A DNA stretch of 64,000 bases, from NCBI RefSeq assembly GCF_039544105.1, contig NZ_BAABLA010000028.1. One strand, 5' to 3'. The notes below the pieces were generated by a model. It was not told the origin of the DNA. It searched no databases and saw only the letters and a list, made by a program, of their open reading frames with translations. Shown here one piece after another: positions 34,150-43,396 of the stretch; within the stretch, counting starts at the first letter, position 1; each line of letters starts with the position of its first letter. A program made the position numbers and the translations under genes. The DNA comes from Haloechinothrix_A salitolerans (GTDB taxonomy: Bacteria; Actinomycetota; Actinomycetes; Mycobacteriales; Pseudonocardiaceae).

Positions 34150-36135
34150 TTGTTGAATACCAACAAGCACACCGAGCTGGCGAACCACGCGTGGTCCGTT
34201 GCCGACCTACTGCGCGGCGACTACAAGCAGTCCGACTACGGCAAGGTGATCCTGCCGTTCACGGTGCTGCGCCGGCTCGAATGTGTGCTCGCGCCCACCC
34301 GCGACAAGGTGCTCGACACGGTCGAGAAGTACCGCGATCGCGACATCGACGCCGACCGGTTTCTCCGGAAGGCATCTGGGCACCGGTTTTACAACATTAC
34401 CCCGTTGACGCTGAAGTCGATCACTGCAGACTCCTCGCATGTCGCGCGCAACCTCACGCAGTACATCGGCGGGTTCTCTCCCAACGCCTACGAGGTCCTG
34501 GAGCGCTACGAGTTCGCGCAGCAGATCAAGAAGCTCGACGGCGCCAACCTGCTCTACAAGGTAGCCAGCACGTTCGCCGACCTGGACCTGCGGCCCGATA
34601 TTGTCGACAACCACCAGATGGGCTACATCTTCGAGGAACTGATCCGGCGATTCGCCGAGCAGTCCAACGAGACCGCGGGCGAGCACTTCACTCCGCGCGA
34701 GGTCATCGAACTGATGGTGAACCTGCTCATCGCGCCCGACGATGACGCGCTGAGCAAACGAGGCGTCGTCCGCAAGGTGCTCGATCCGGCGTGCGGCACG
34801 GGCGGAATGCTCAGCGCCGCCTACGAGCACATCACCAGCCTCAACCCGGACGCGACCGTCCACGTCTATGGGCAGGAGCTCAACCCCGAGTCGTGGGCGA
34901 TCTGCCGGTCCGACCTCATGATCAAGGGCCAGGACCCCGACAACATCAAGTTCGGCAACTCCTTCAGCGACGACGGCCACCGGAACGCCACCTTTGACTA
35001 CCTGCTCGCGAACCCGCCGTTCGGCGTCGAATGGAAGAAAGTCAAGGAGGACGTCGAAGGCGACCTGGAACGGCTCGGCGAGAACAGCCGTTTTTGGCCC
35101 GCGCTGCCCAGGATCAACGACGGATCACTGCTGTTCCTGCAGCACATGCTGTCGAAGATGAAACCGGTCGAGCAGGGCGGCAGCCGTGTCGCGATCGTCT
35201 TCAACGGCTCGCCGCTGTTCACCGGAGCCGCCGGATCCGGCGAGTCGCAGATCCGCCAGCACATCCTGGAGAACGACTGGCTCGAAGGCATCGTCGCGCT
35301 TCCGGACCAGTTGTTCTACAACACCGGCATCTCCACCTACTTCTGGATTCTCACCAACCGCAAGAGCCCGGACCACCGGGGCAAGGTCGTGCTGCTCGAT
35401 GCCCGCGACCAGTGGCAGAAGATGCGGAAGTCGCTCGGCGACAAGCGCAAATACATCGACCCCAACCAGATCGCCGAGATCACCCGCCTCTACGCCGAAG
35501 CGCTGCACGCCGCCAAGGACGAGAGCCACCCGCAGCACGCCAAGGTCAAGGTTTTCGACAACGATGACTTCGGCTACCGCCGCATCACCGTCGAACGCCC
35601 GCTGAAACTGCGGTTCGAGATCAGCGAAGACACCCTCGCCGCGCTGCGCGAGACCAAGCCGTTCCAGAAACTCGACGAGCCCGAGAAGTTCGTCGAGGCG
35701 CTACGCCCGCTGCTGGGCAAGACGTGGTGGAAGAAAACCGAAGCCGTCAAGGAGATTCGCGAGACCGTTACCGATGCCGGACTCACCTGGCCCACCGGCG
35801 CCCCGTTCGCCAAGGCACTGCGCGACGCCGTCGGCGTCCGCGACCCCGAAGGCGAAGCCCAGACCGTCAAGGGCCAGCCCGAACCCGACCCCGAACTCCG
35901 GGACTATGAGAACGTGCCCCTCGACGAGGACATCGAGGAGTACCTGAAGCGCGAGGTCCTTCCCCACATCCCCGACGCATGGATCGACCACACCAAGACC
36001 AAGATCGGGTACGAGATCCCGTTCACGCGGCACTTCTACGTGTACAAGCCACCGCGCCCGTTGGAAGAAATCGACGCCGAACTCAAGGCCCTCGAAGCAG
36101 AGATCCAAGAACTGCTGGGAGAGGTGACAGAGTGA
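34150..36135 (+). CDS. hsdM: Type I restriction-modification methylase subunit HsdM
   Basis: The 661-residue chain has an N-terminal HsdM helical domain (ELANHAWSVADLLRGDYKQS, ILPFTVLRRLECVL), HFTPREVIELMVNLL, the S-adenosylmethionine motif DPACGTGGM (near 213) and the adenine-methylation motif NPPFGV (near 288). The long C-terminal tail is typical of actinomycete HsdM. It methylates the recognition site with HsdS. It starts at TTG (34150 or 34153) with GAGGG upstream, an unusual start. It overlaps hsdS by GTGA. Confidence 0.95.
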   Translation: MLNTNKHTELANHAWSVADLLRGDYKQSDYGKVILPFTVLRRLECVLAPTRDKVLDTVEKYRDRDIDADRFLRKASGHRFYNITPLTLKSITADSSHVARNLTQYIGGFSPNAYEVLERYEFAQQIKKLDGANLLYKVASTFADLDLRPDIVDNHQMGYIFEELIRRFAEQSNETAGEHFTPREVIELMVNLLIAPDDDALSKRGVVRKVLDPACGTGGMLSAAYEHITSLNPDATVHVYGQELNPESWAICRSDLMIKGQDPDNIKFGNSFSDDGHRNATFDYLLANPPFGVEWKKVKEDVEGDLERLGENSRFWPALPRINDGSLLFLQHMLSKMKPVEQGGSRVAIVFNGSPLFTGAAGSGESQIRQHILENDWLEGIVALPDQLFYNTGISTYFWILTNRKSPDHRGKVVLLDARDQWQKMRKSLGDKRKYIDPNQIAEITRLYAEALHAAKDESHPQHAKVKVFDNDDFGYRRITVERPLKLRFEISEDTLAALRETKPFQKLDEPEKFVEALRPLLGKTWWKKTEAVKEIRETVTDAGLTWPTGAPFAKALRDAVGVRDPEGEAQTVKGQPEPDPELRDYENVPLDEDIEEYLKREVLPHIPDAWIDHTKTKIGYEIPFTRHFYVYKPPRPLEEIDAELKALEAEIQELLGEVTE

Positions 36136-37376
36136 GCCTGGTACGGATCAAGTCTGTCGTCCGCAATATCGTCGAAAAGGCCGACGGTGAGCCTCGACCG
36201 TTCATCGGGCTTGAGGACGTGGAGAGCGGTACGGGCAGACTCTTGGTTGGCGACTTGCCATTGAAAGCGGCGGACGACAGTCTTCTCCACCAGCCGAGCG
36301 ACGTGCTGTTCAGCAAGTTGCGGCCCTACCTAGCGAAATCGTATTGCCCCAGAGAACCGGGTACCGCAACTGGCGAGCTCCTTGTGCTTCGACCGGGGAC
36401 GGAAGTCGATAGGCGTTTCTTGCTCTACGTGACGCTTTCCAATGCTTGGATCGAGTGGGCGAACACGACGGCATACGGCACGAAGATGCCTCGGACATCA
36501 TGGGAGTTGATGGCCGAGTACCGGACGTGGTTGCCTCCCTTGGAGGAGCAGCGCCGCATCGCCGAATTCCTCGATGCCGAGACCGCCTGCATCGACAAGT
36601 TCGTCTCGGTTCTAACCAAGGAACTGAGGCTTTTCGCCGAGCGTAGGAGTGCTGGTGTTGCGCATCTCGTGGCTGGCGGGGATACAACTGAGCGCCGACC
36701 GTCTAAATTGGAATGGCTGACGAATGTTCCCGCCCATTGGGAGGAAGTCCGACTCGGACTTGTTTCACGCATGGGTAGTGGACATACGCCCAGCCGCAAC
36801 AAACCGGAGTGGTGGGTGGACTGCACGATTCCCTGGGTCACTACAGGCGAAGTCAGTCAGCTCCGCAATGATCGCATCGAGGATCTCGTCGATACTCGGG
36901 AGAAGATCAGCGAGATCGGCCTAGCAAATTCGGCTGCTGAGCTCCATCCAAAGGGAACGGTTTTCCTATGCCGCACAGCCGCATCCGCTGGCTATTCGGG
37001 TGTGATGGGACTGGACATGGCCACAAGCCAGGACATCGTGACCTGGACGTGTGGCCCGCGCCTGAACCCGTACTACCTCCTGTGGTGTCTGCGCGCGATG
37101 CGGCCAGATCTTCTCGGGCGGCTCGCGATGGGCTCGACACATAAGACGATTTATGTGCCGGATCTCCAGATGCTCAGGGTTCCGCTCCCGCCGATGAACG
37201 AGCAGCTCAGGATCGTGGACGCGATTAGGAAGCAGAATCGTCGCCTCGACACTCTCGTTGACAAGGTAACTCGCCAACGCGAACTGCTGGCTGAACGCCG
37301 CCAGGCCTTGATCACCGCCGCTGTCACTGGGGAGTTCGATGTGTCCGCCGCGAGTGGGCGCGGGATCGAGGAGTAG
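36132..37376 (+). CDS. hsdS: Type I restriction-modification specificity subunit HsdS
   Basis: The 414-residue protein has two target-recognition domains, each followed by a conserved coiled-coil spacer (PPLEEQRRIAEFLDAETACI in the first, PPMNEQLRIVDAIRKQNRRL in the second). The first recognition domain looks short, beginning almost directly at VRIKSVVRNIV. It defines the bipartite DNA target. The GTG start overlaps the hsdM stop. It is followed by hsdR after three bases. Confidence 0.93.
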   Translation: MSLVRIKSVVRNIVEKADGEPRPFIGLEDVESGTGRLLVGDLPLKAADDSLLHQPSDVLFSKLRPYLAKSYCPREPGTATGELLVLRPGTEVDRRFLLYVTLSNAWIEWANTTAYGTKMPRTSWELMAEYRTWLPPLEEQRRIAEFLDAETACIDKFVSVLTKELRLFAERRSAGVAHLVAGGDTTERRPSKLEWLTNVPAHWEEVRLGLVSRMGSGHTPSRNKPEWWVDCTIPWVTTGEVSQLRNDRIEDLVDTREKISEIGLANSAAELHPKGTVFLCRTAASAGYSGVMGLDMATSQDIVTWTCGPRLNPYYLLWCLRAMRPDLLGRLAMGSTHKTIYVPDLQMLRVPLPPMNEQLRIVDAIRKQNRRLDTLVDKVTRQRELLAERRQALITAAVTGEFDVSAASGRGIEE

Positions 37377-37379
37377 CCG

Positions 37380-40300
37380 ATGAGCCCGATTCATCACGAG
37401 GCCGTGTTCGGAACCGCGATCGTCGACGCGATGACCGAGCGCGGCTGGGAGGTGGGTACCTCCGCCGACTACGACCCCGAGCTCGGTCTGGATACCGGCG
37501 AGCTGTTCACGTTCATCGGGGCCACCCAGTCAGCCGAGTGGGAGGAGCTACTTACCTACTACGGCGGTGACGCCGATGCCGCGCAGCGCGGGTTCGCCCA
37601 GCGGGTCGCGAAGGCCATCGACACCGATGGTGTGCTCGACGTGTTGCGCAAGGGCGTCAAGGACCGCGGTGTGCGCATTCGGCTGGCCTACTTCAAACCC
37701 TCGCTGGTCGTGTCCGACTCCGCGCTCGACGACTATCGCGCCAACCGGCTCACCGTCGTTCGCGAGCTGGCCTACGCCGCCAAGCAGGCTGACCGGGGCA
37801 ACCGCCTCGATCTGGCGCTGTTCGTCAACGGCATCCCGGTTGCCACGGCCGAGTTGAAGAACCCGCTGACCGGCCAGGGCGTCGAGCATGCGAAGAACCA
37901 GTACCGCTACGAGCGCGACCCCAGCGAGCTCATCTTCGCCAAGCGGGTGGTCGTGAACTTCGCCGTCGACCCCGATCTCGTTTTCGTGGCGACCGAGCTG
38001 CGCGGCGAACGCACCAGGTTCATTCCGTTCAACACCGGCTCGAACGGGCCCGGCAAGCCCGGCGGCGCCGGCAACCCCGCCGCGGCCGAGTTCGGCAAGT
38101 ACGCCACCTCCTACCTGTGGGAACAGGTGTGGGACCGGGACAACTGGCTGGACCTGCTCGAACGGTTCGTGCACGAGCGTCGTCAGAAGGGCGCCAACGG
38201 GCGGCTGAAGAAGTCGGTGATCTTCCCGCGGTTCCACCAGTGGGACGTCGTGAAAAAACTCGCCGCCCACGCTGCCCACCACGGCACCGGCCACGACTAT
38301 CTCGTCATGGCCTCTGCCGGTTCCGGCAAGTCGAACACGATCGCGTGGCTGGCCTACCGCCTGTCCTCGCTGCATACGCCCACCGACCCGACCGAGTTGG
38401 ACGCCGACGCGCGGGAGAAGGGGCTCAAGCCGGGGACGCCGGTGTTCGACAAGGTCCTCATCATCACCGACCGCCGCAACCTCGACGGGCAGCTGCGTGC
38501 CACGGTGGGCAGTTTCGAGCAGACCGCGGGCACGGTCGTGGCGATCGACGAGAAGCAGGGCTCGAAGTCCGAGCAGCTGGCGAAACGCCTGTCCAGCGAG
38601 CAGGGCAAGATCATCACGGTGACGTTGCAGACCTTCCCGGCGCTGCTGGACTACCTGCGGCGGAACCCCACCGAGATCAAGGGCGCCAAGTTCGCGATCA
38701 TCGTGGACGAGGCGCATTCCTCGCAGTCCGGCGACGCCGCCGGCGACGTGCGCAAGGCGCTGCGCGGACTCGCGCTCGACGCCGACGACGACAGCGGCGA
38801 GGCCGGCGCAACCGAGGTGAAGATCGACAAGGACGACATCGAGGTCAAGCTCAAGCAGCGCATCGCCGAGCGCGCGAAGAACCCGAACCTGTCGTACTTC
38901 GCGTTCACCGCCACCCCGAAGGCCAAGACCCTGGAGTACTTCGGCGTCCTCGGCGAGCACGATGGCAAGTCCGCGTTCGTGCCGTTCCACACCTACTCGA
39001 TGCGGCAAGCCATCGAAGAAGGCTTCATCCTCGATCCGTTGCGCAACTACGTCACCTACGACACCTACTGGAAGCTGATCAGCAAGAACCCCGACGACCG
39101 CGAGGTGGACCCGGCCAAGGCCACTCCGGAGCTTGCCCGCACCGCGGTGATGCACCCCTCGACCGTGGCACAGCACGCGCAGGTGATCGTCGACCACTTC
39201 CGGGCGCACACGCTCGGGCGGCTCGGTGGGCGCGCGAAGGCGATGGTCGTGACCTCCTCCCGGCAGAGTGCGGTGCAGATGTCGCGGGCCCTCAAGAAAT
39301 ACATCGACGACCTCCGCAAGCAGGGCAAGCTTCGCGGCGACATCGGGGTGCTCGTCGCGTTCTCCGGCTCGCTGACCTACGACGGTGAGGAGGTTACCGA
39401 GTCACGGGAAAACGGTGGCCTGCCCGAGGGTGCGCTGCCGAAGGCGTTCGCCTACACCCGGGCCGACGACCTCACGACCCGCAACGGTGGTGTCGGGAAG
39501 CCCGAGTACCGGATTCTGGTGGTGGCGGAGAAGTATCAGACCGGGTTCGACCAGCCGCTGCTTACGACGATGTACGTCAACAAGAAACTCGGCGGGATCT
39601 CAGCGGTGCAGACGCTGTCGCGGCTCAACCGGACCACCGACCGCAAGACCCAGGCGGATCTGGCGGTACTGGATTTCGTCAACGACGCCGACGCGATCCA
39701 GGAGTCGTTCCGGCCGTATTTCGAGGACGCGGCGACGCTGCCCTCGGACCCGAACCTGCTCTATAACGCGCAGAGCCGCGTGCTGTCGGCGCAGATTCTC
39801 GTGGACGCCGAGATGATCGAGTTCGCGCGAGCGTTCCTGGCCGCCGAACGGGTCGCCGGCGGCAGCGAGGCGAAGTGGGCGAGGCTGCACGCCGAACTCT
39901 ATCGGCACATCGCACCCGCCGTTGCACGCTACGAGGCCCTCCTGAACGACGAGACCCTGTCGGAGCTCGCGGACCAGTTCCGCTTCGATCTCGGCGACTT
40001 CGTCCGCAAATACGGGTTCCTCTCGCAGATCGTGCCCTACCGGGACGCCGAGTTGGAGCGGCTGTATCTGTTCGGGCGGCACCTGCTCAACCGGCTACCG
40101 CGCGGCAAGGACGGCGGCGTTGACATCGGCGAGGTCGACCTCAGTCACCTACGGGTCGAGAAGACCGGTCAGCACGATCTCGGGCTGGCGCCGGAGGGCA
40201 CCGCGGAGCTGCGTGGTTTCGGCGATGGAACCGGCGCGGGCAAGGACCAGGACAAGTCGCTGTTGTCGGAGCTGATCGAGCGATTCAATGATCGGCACGG

Positions 40301-40583
40301 CACCACGTTCACCGAGGAGGACGTGGCGCGGCCATTCAACGAGACCGTCGAGGACGAAAAGGTCCGGCAGGCCGCGATCGTCAACAACGAGGAAAACTTC
40401 GGGGCGGTCTTCGACGACGTGTTCGAAGACAAAATGGCCGACCACATCGACACCATTGCCGGCCTCGGCGATCAGTACTTCAGCAGTCGTGACCGGACGT
40501 TCAAGGAGTCGCTGAACCGCAGTGCCCGAAGCGCGGCGTGGCGACTGATCCGCAAGCAGGAAGGCATCGACGAGGTGGCCTGA
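37380..40583 (+). CDS. hsdR: Type I restriction endonuclease subunit HsdR
   Basis: The 1067-residue motor-nuclease has an N-terminal PD-(D/E)xK nuclease (DLALFVNGIPVATAELKNPL), Walker A ASAGSGKSNT (near 314), the DEAH box IIVDEAHSSQSGD (near 441) and SF2 helicase motifs (YFAFTATPKAKTLE, KYQTGFDQPLLTTMYVNKKL, QTLSRLNR). A C-terminal region of HsdR type follows. It translocates DNA and cuts unmodified targets. It forms one operon with hsdM and hsdS and appears intact. Confidence 0.95.
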   Translation: MSPIHHEAVFGTAIVDAMTERGWEVGTSADYDPELGLDTGELFTFIGATQSAEWEELLTYYGGDADAAQRGFAQRVAKAIDTDGVLDVLRKGVKDRGVRIRLAYFKPSLVVSDSALDDYRANRLTVVRELAYAAKQADRGNRLDLALFVNGIPVATAELKNPLTGQGVEHAKNQYRYERDPSELIFAKRVVVNFAVDPDLVFVATELRGERTRFIPFNTGSNGPGKPGGAGNPAAAEFGKYATSYLWEQVWDRDNWLDLLERFVHERRQKGANGRLKKSVIFPRFHQWDVVKKLAAHAAHHGTGHDYLVMASAGSGKSNTIAWLAYRLSSLHTPTDPTELDADAREKGLKPGTPVFDKVLIITDRRNLDGQLRATVGSFEQTAGTVVAIDEKQGSKSEQLAKRLSSEQGKIITVTLQTFPALLDYLRRNPTEIKGAKFAIIVDEAHSSQSGDAAGDVRKALRGLALDADDDSGEAGATEVKIDKDDIEVKLKQRIAERAKNPNLSYFAFTATPKAKTLEYFGVLGEHDGKSAFVPFHTYSMRQAIEEGFILDPLRNYVTYDTYWKLISKNPDDREVDPAKATPELARTAVMHPSTVAQHAQVIVDHFRAHTLGRLGGRAKAMVVTSSRQSAVQMSRALKKYIDDLRKQGKLRGDIGVLVAFSGSLTYDGEEVTESRENGGLPEGALPKAFAYTRADDLTTRNGGVGKPEYRILVVAEKYQTGFDQPLLTTMYVNKKLGGISAVQTLSRLNRTTDRKTQADLAVLDFVNDADAIQESFRPYFEDAATLPSDPNLLYNAQSRVLSAQILVDAEMIEFARAFLAAERVAGGSEAKWARLHAELYRHIAPAVARYEALLNDETLSELADQFRFDLGDFVRKYGFLSQIVPYRDAELERLYLFGRHLLNRLPRGKDGGVDIGEVDLSHLRVEKTGQHDLGLAPEGTAELRGFGDGTGAGKDQDKSLLSELIERFNDRHGTTFTEEDVARPFNETVEDEKVRQAAIVNNEENFGAVFDDVFEDKMADHIDTIAGLGDQYFSSRDRTFKESLNRSARSAAWRLIRKQEGIDEVA

Positions 40584-40703
40584 GCGCGTTCGGTGGGGTG
40601 GCGCCAGGGTTTTCGTCGAACCGGTGGACTCGTGGTCAGGTGCACGGGATCATGAGTCCCGGGCGGCAGTCGGTGGAGCGTGACGGTCGGAAGGGGAGGA
40701 CGG

Positions 40704-42266
40704 GTGGCGGACAGGGTCGGCCGTCGCTACGAGCTGCGCGACGAGATCGGCTCCGGCGGGATGGGCACGGTCTGGCGAGCGTTCGATGTCGTGCTTGACC
40801 GCGAGGTCGCGGTCAAGCGGATCAATCCGCAGGCCATCGGCAATGGCGAAGCGGTACAGGAACTCGCGAAACGCTTCCAGCGCGAAGCTCGCGTCACCGC
40901 GCGAATCCGGCACCACGGTGTCCCGCAGGTCTACGACGCCGGGCTTGACAGCGGGGTCGCCGAACTGTACTTGGTCATGGAACTCGTGCACGGTGTACCG
41001 CTGCGCGCGTTCATCGATCCTCGGGAACCACTGCCGGTCAACTGGGCTGCGGCGTTTGGTGCGCAACTCGCGACAGTGCTGTCCCACGCTCATGCGGTTC
41101 CGGTGGTGCACCGGGACCTCAAACCGGAAAACGTGCTGGTCACCCGCGACGGTGCGGTGAAGGTTCTCGACTTCGGCATTGCCGCCGTGCTGCGGCCCGA
41201 CACGGCCCGGCTCACCGCGACCGGAATTCCCATGGGCACGAGCCTGTACATGTCCCCGGAACAGATCCGGGGCAGACAGGTCACCCCGCACAGCGATCTC
41301 TATGCACTGGGCTGCGTGCTCTACGAGCTGGTGTCGGGTTACCCGGTGTTCGGTGGGGACACCGACATCGACCGGTGGAACCGGCATCTCGACGAAACTC
41401 CGGTGCCGCTACGGGACGTGCGCGCGGACGTTCCCGCCGAGCTTGATCGGCTGGTGCTGGATCTGCTCGCGAAGGCGCCGACCGACCGTCCTGCTGACGC
41501 TGTGGAGGTCTACGAGCGGCTGCTGCCGCTGTTGCCCGCCCTCGGTTCGGCGCCTGATGCGCGCGGTGCGGCGTCGAGCGGGATGCCGGACCCCACACTG
41601 GTGTTCCGCCGCCCCAACGCGCCGGGCAGCCGACCCGATTTCGGCCCGGTCCTGGAACGCGCAAGCGTGGCGGAATCGGCGGCGGCGTCCCGGGTGCCGC
41701 GCACGGCCCTGCGGGAGTCCATGGAAGACGCGGTCCACCGGGCGGACGTGCTGCTGGAGGAAGAGCGGTTCGTCCAGGCCGCTGAAGTCCTCAACGCCGC
41801 GATTCAACCGGCAGGCGACGCGCTCGGCGCGGAGAACCCGCAAGTGCTACAGCTCCGGTTGCGCCGGGCCGCGATCCTGGTCGTCGCAGGCGAATATCGC
41901 GTCGCTCGGCCCGAATTCGACGCGCTCGAGAACGCGTTCGCCCGTACTCAAGGGCCACGCAGCGACGACGCGGTGGAATGCTTGCGGCAGTCCGCGTATT
42001 GCCGAGCCGAGCTGGGCCAGGTCGATGAGGCGCTCCTCCGGTTCAACGACGTCCTGAGCAGGATCAGTAGCGAGCGCGGTGACGGAGCCGACACCGCGTT
42101 CGAGGTACGCCGCAACATCGGCGAACTCCAGGCGGCGCGCAACGACATCGACGAAGCCAAACGGACGTTGCGCGCTCTGCACGACGACCTCATGCTCGTC
42201 AAGGGCAGTGATCATGAGGACACACGCTACGTCGGCGAGTTGCTGGAGCGACTTCGAAGGCCCTGA
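40704..42266 (+). CDS. Ser/Thr protein kinase with TPR-like C-terminus
   Basis: The 520-residue protein is a Hanks-type kinase. It has the glycine loop GSGGMGTVW (16-24), Lys38, catalytic HRDLKPEN (136-143), DFG at 156-158 and GTSLYMSPEQIRG. Residues about 330-520 form helical TPR-like repeats (RADVLLEEERFVQAAEVLNA, YCRAELGQVDEALLRFNDVL). No transmembrane segment is present, unlike PknA/PknB. The GTG start follows GGGGAGG. It lies 120 bases after hsdR in the same direction, and its last codons are within direct repeat B. A role in the restriction block is inferred from position only. Confidence 0.88.
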   Translation: MADRVGRRYELRDEIGSGGMGTVWRAFDVVLDREVAVKRINPQAIGNGEAVQELAKRFQREARVTARIRHHGVPQVYDAGLDSGVAELYLVMELVHGVPLRAFIDPREPLPVNWAAAFGAQLATVLSHAHAVPVVHRDLKPENVLVTRDGAVKVLDFGIAAVLRPDTARLTATGIPMGTSLYMSPEQIRGRQVTPHSDLYALGCVLYELVSGYPVFGGDTDIDRWNRHLDETPVPLRDVRADVPAELDRLVLDLLAKAPTDRPADAVEVYERLLPLLPALGSAPDARGAASSGMPDPTLVFRRPNAPGSRPDFGPVLERASVAESAAASRVPRTALRESMEDAVHRADVLLEEERFVQAAEVLNAAIQPAGDALGAENPQVLQLRLRRAAILVVAGEYRVARPEFDALENAFARTQGPRSDDAVECLRQSAYCRAELGQVDEALLRFNDVLSRISSERGDGADTAFEVRRNIGELQAARNDIDEAKRTLRALHDDLMLVKGSDHEDTRYVGELLERLRRP

Positions 42267-42574
42267 GATCACGGTCCGCCCGGTCGGCACCCGTCGCCTG
42301 TCGGCAGGTAGCGCCCGATGAACACGACACGATCATCGCCGGACTGACGGCGTTGCAGCAGACGGGTTGGCTTGTGCGGTGTGCGAAGCCGACTACCTCC
42401 GCATTCGGGTCCCGCATGTGCCGGTAGGCCGGCCGATGACTGGCTCGCAGGGTGTTGCCTGCGTAGGCTGGCGCACGGGGCCCGATCTGTCGGTGTGCGC
42501 GAACGTGGCAGCGGCCCCGGAGCTGAGCGTGTTCGCCGTGGCGGTAACGGCGTGCCCGCCGCTGGCGCTGCTGT
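42256..42574. repeat. Direct repeat B (decayed copy of 29715-30337)
   Basis: It begins CGAAGGCCCTGAGATCACG, as in copy A, and follows it through the small CxxC gene (RIRVPHVPVGRPMTGSQ). It then jumps over about 300 bases to the DUF2637 segment (CANVAAAPELSVFAVAVTAC). Single-base indels break both genes. The kinase stop codon lies in its first ten bases, so the cargo ends exactly here. Confidence 0.85.
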
Positions 42575-42581
42575 GTTCGAT

Positions 42582-42812
42582 CTAGGTGAGCAGGCGAAGC
42601 AGGTCGTCCAAGTCCGCGCGCTCGGTGACCGCGGTGTAGAACTCGACCCGCAGCGCGATGGTCATATCAGGGTCCTGCTCGGCGGCGACTGCGATGACGG
42701 GCGTGTCGGCGACCGCGCCTGCGTGACGGACGTGCTCCACGAAGCGTTCCAGGTCGCTCAACGGCAGGAAGTCACCTGCTGGAGGTAGATCGAGTTCGAC
42801 ACGCGAGGTCAC
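42582..42812 (-). CDS. Conserved hypothetical small protein
   Basis: The 76-residue protein (TSRVELDLPPAGDFLPLSDL, then DTPVIAVAAEQDPDMTIALR) has mixed alpha-beta character without a motif I can name. The GTG at 42812 is chosen because the sequence becomes gene-like there; the frame is open to 42866. It is divergent from the Nudix gene with a 100-base gap. It is probably an accessory gene of the integrative element. Confidence 0.55.
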   Translation of the reverse strand: MTSRVELDLPPAGDFLPLSDLERFVEHVRHAGAVADTPVIAVAAEQDPDMTIALRVEFYTAVTERADLDDLLRLLT

Positions 42813-42900
42813 CAAGCCAGCGTAGAGCGCCGGTTCTTTCGGCTGTGACGGACGGTCGTCGATCAAGCGAGTGCCGTGATTGGGCAGAAGCAGCGGGCCG

Positions 42901-42915
42901 TAAGCTTGTGCCGTG
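42901..42915 (+). promoter_or_regulatory. Probable leaderless promoter of the Nudix gene
   Basis: TAAGCT (42901-42906) fits a TANNNT -10 element and ends six bases before the GTG at 42913, so the transcript should start at or next to the start codon. TTGGGC at 42880 is a weak, closely spaced -35 candidate. Confidence 0.4.
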
Positions 42916-43389
42916 ACGGATCAGGTGACGGTGGCAGTGGGACGGCGTGCAGCACGAGCGATTCTGATCGACGATCTCGGGCGGCTGGTGTTGATCAAGC
43001 GGACCAAGCCGGGGCAGGCGCCGTACTGGACCGCGCCCGGTGGCGGTGTCGAGGACGTCGACGCCTCGGTGGAGGCGGCTCTGTACCGGGAGCTGGCGGA
43101 GGAACTGGGCGCGAAGGCCACGGATGCCTCGCAGGTGTTCCTGTTCAGCTCGCCGTCGGACGCCGGTGTCGCTGTGCAGCACTTCTTTGTGGCGCGGCTG
43201 GCCAGCCTGGACGAGTCCGCCCGGAGCGGCCCGGAGTTCAGCGACCCGTCGCGCGGCGGGTACGACCTGGACCGGGTTGACCTTCGGGGAGACGATCTCG
43301 CGTCGATCGACTTGAAGCCGACCGCGTTGAAGGAGTTCATCCTGGCCAACCGGGAGGCTCTGCTGGTCGAGGCGGGCGCAGCCGCCTGA
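42913..43389 (+). CDS. Nudix hydrolase
   Basis: The 158-residue protein has the Nudix fold and box (GGGVEDVDASVEAALYRELA followed by EELG); the helix-loop is one residue longer than the standard spacing. It hydrolyses a nucleoside-diphosphate-linked compound, substrate unknown. A Nudix protein (Pif) gives immunity in the actinomycete element pSAM2, so an element-maintenance role is possible. Here it converges on an operon rich in nucleotide-handling enzymes, which makes metabolite clean-up equally plausible. Confidence 0.85.
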   Translation: MTDQVTVAVGRRAARAILIDDLGRLVLIKRTKPGQAPYWTAPGGGVEDVDASVEAALYRELAEELGAKATDASQVFLFSSPSDAGVAVQHFFVARLASLDESARSGPEFSDPSRGGYDLDRVDLRGDDLASIDLKPTALKEFILANREALLVEAGAAA

Positions 43390-43396
43390 GCTGCGG

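Noticed and set aside
40584..40703. Short frame between hsdR and the kinase as a small gene
   Set aside because: It has no start signal and the codon pattern is not coding; it is the kinase leader.
31119..42266. Defence block as BREX, Pgl or DISARM
   Set aside because: No PglZ/BrxZ, PglX-size methylase, BrxL, DrmA or DrmB is present; the genes form a type I system plus extra methylase and kinase.
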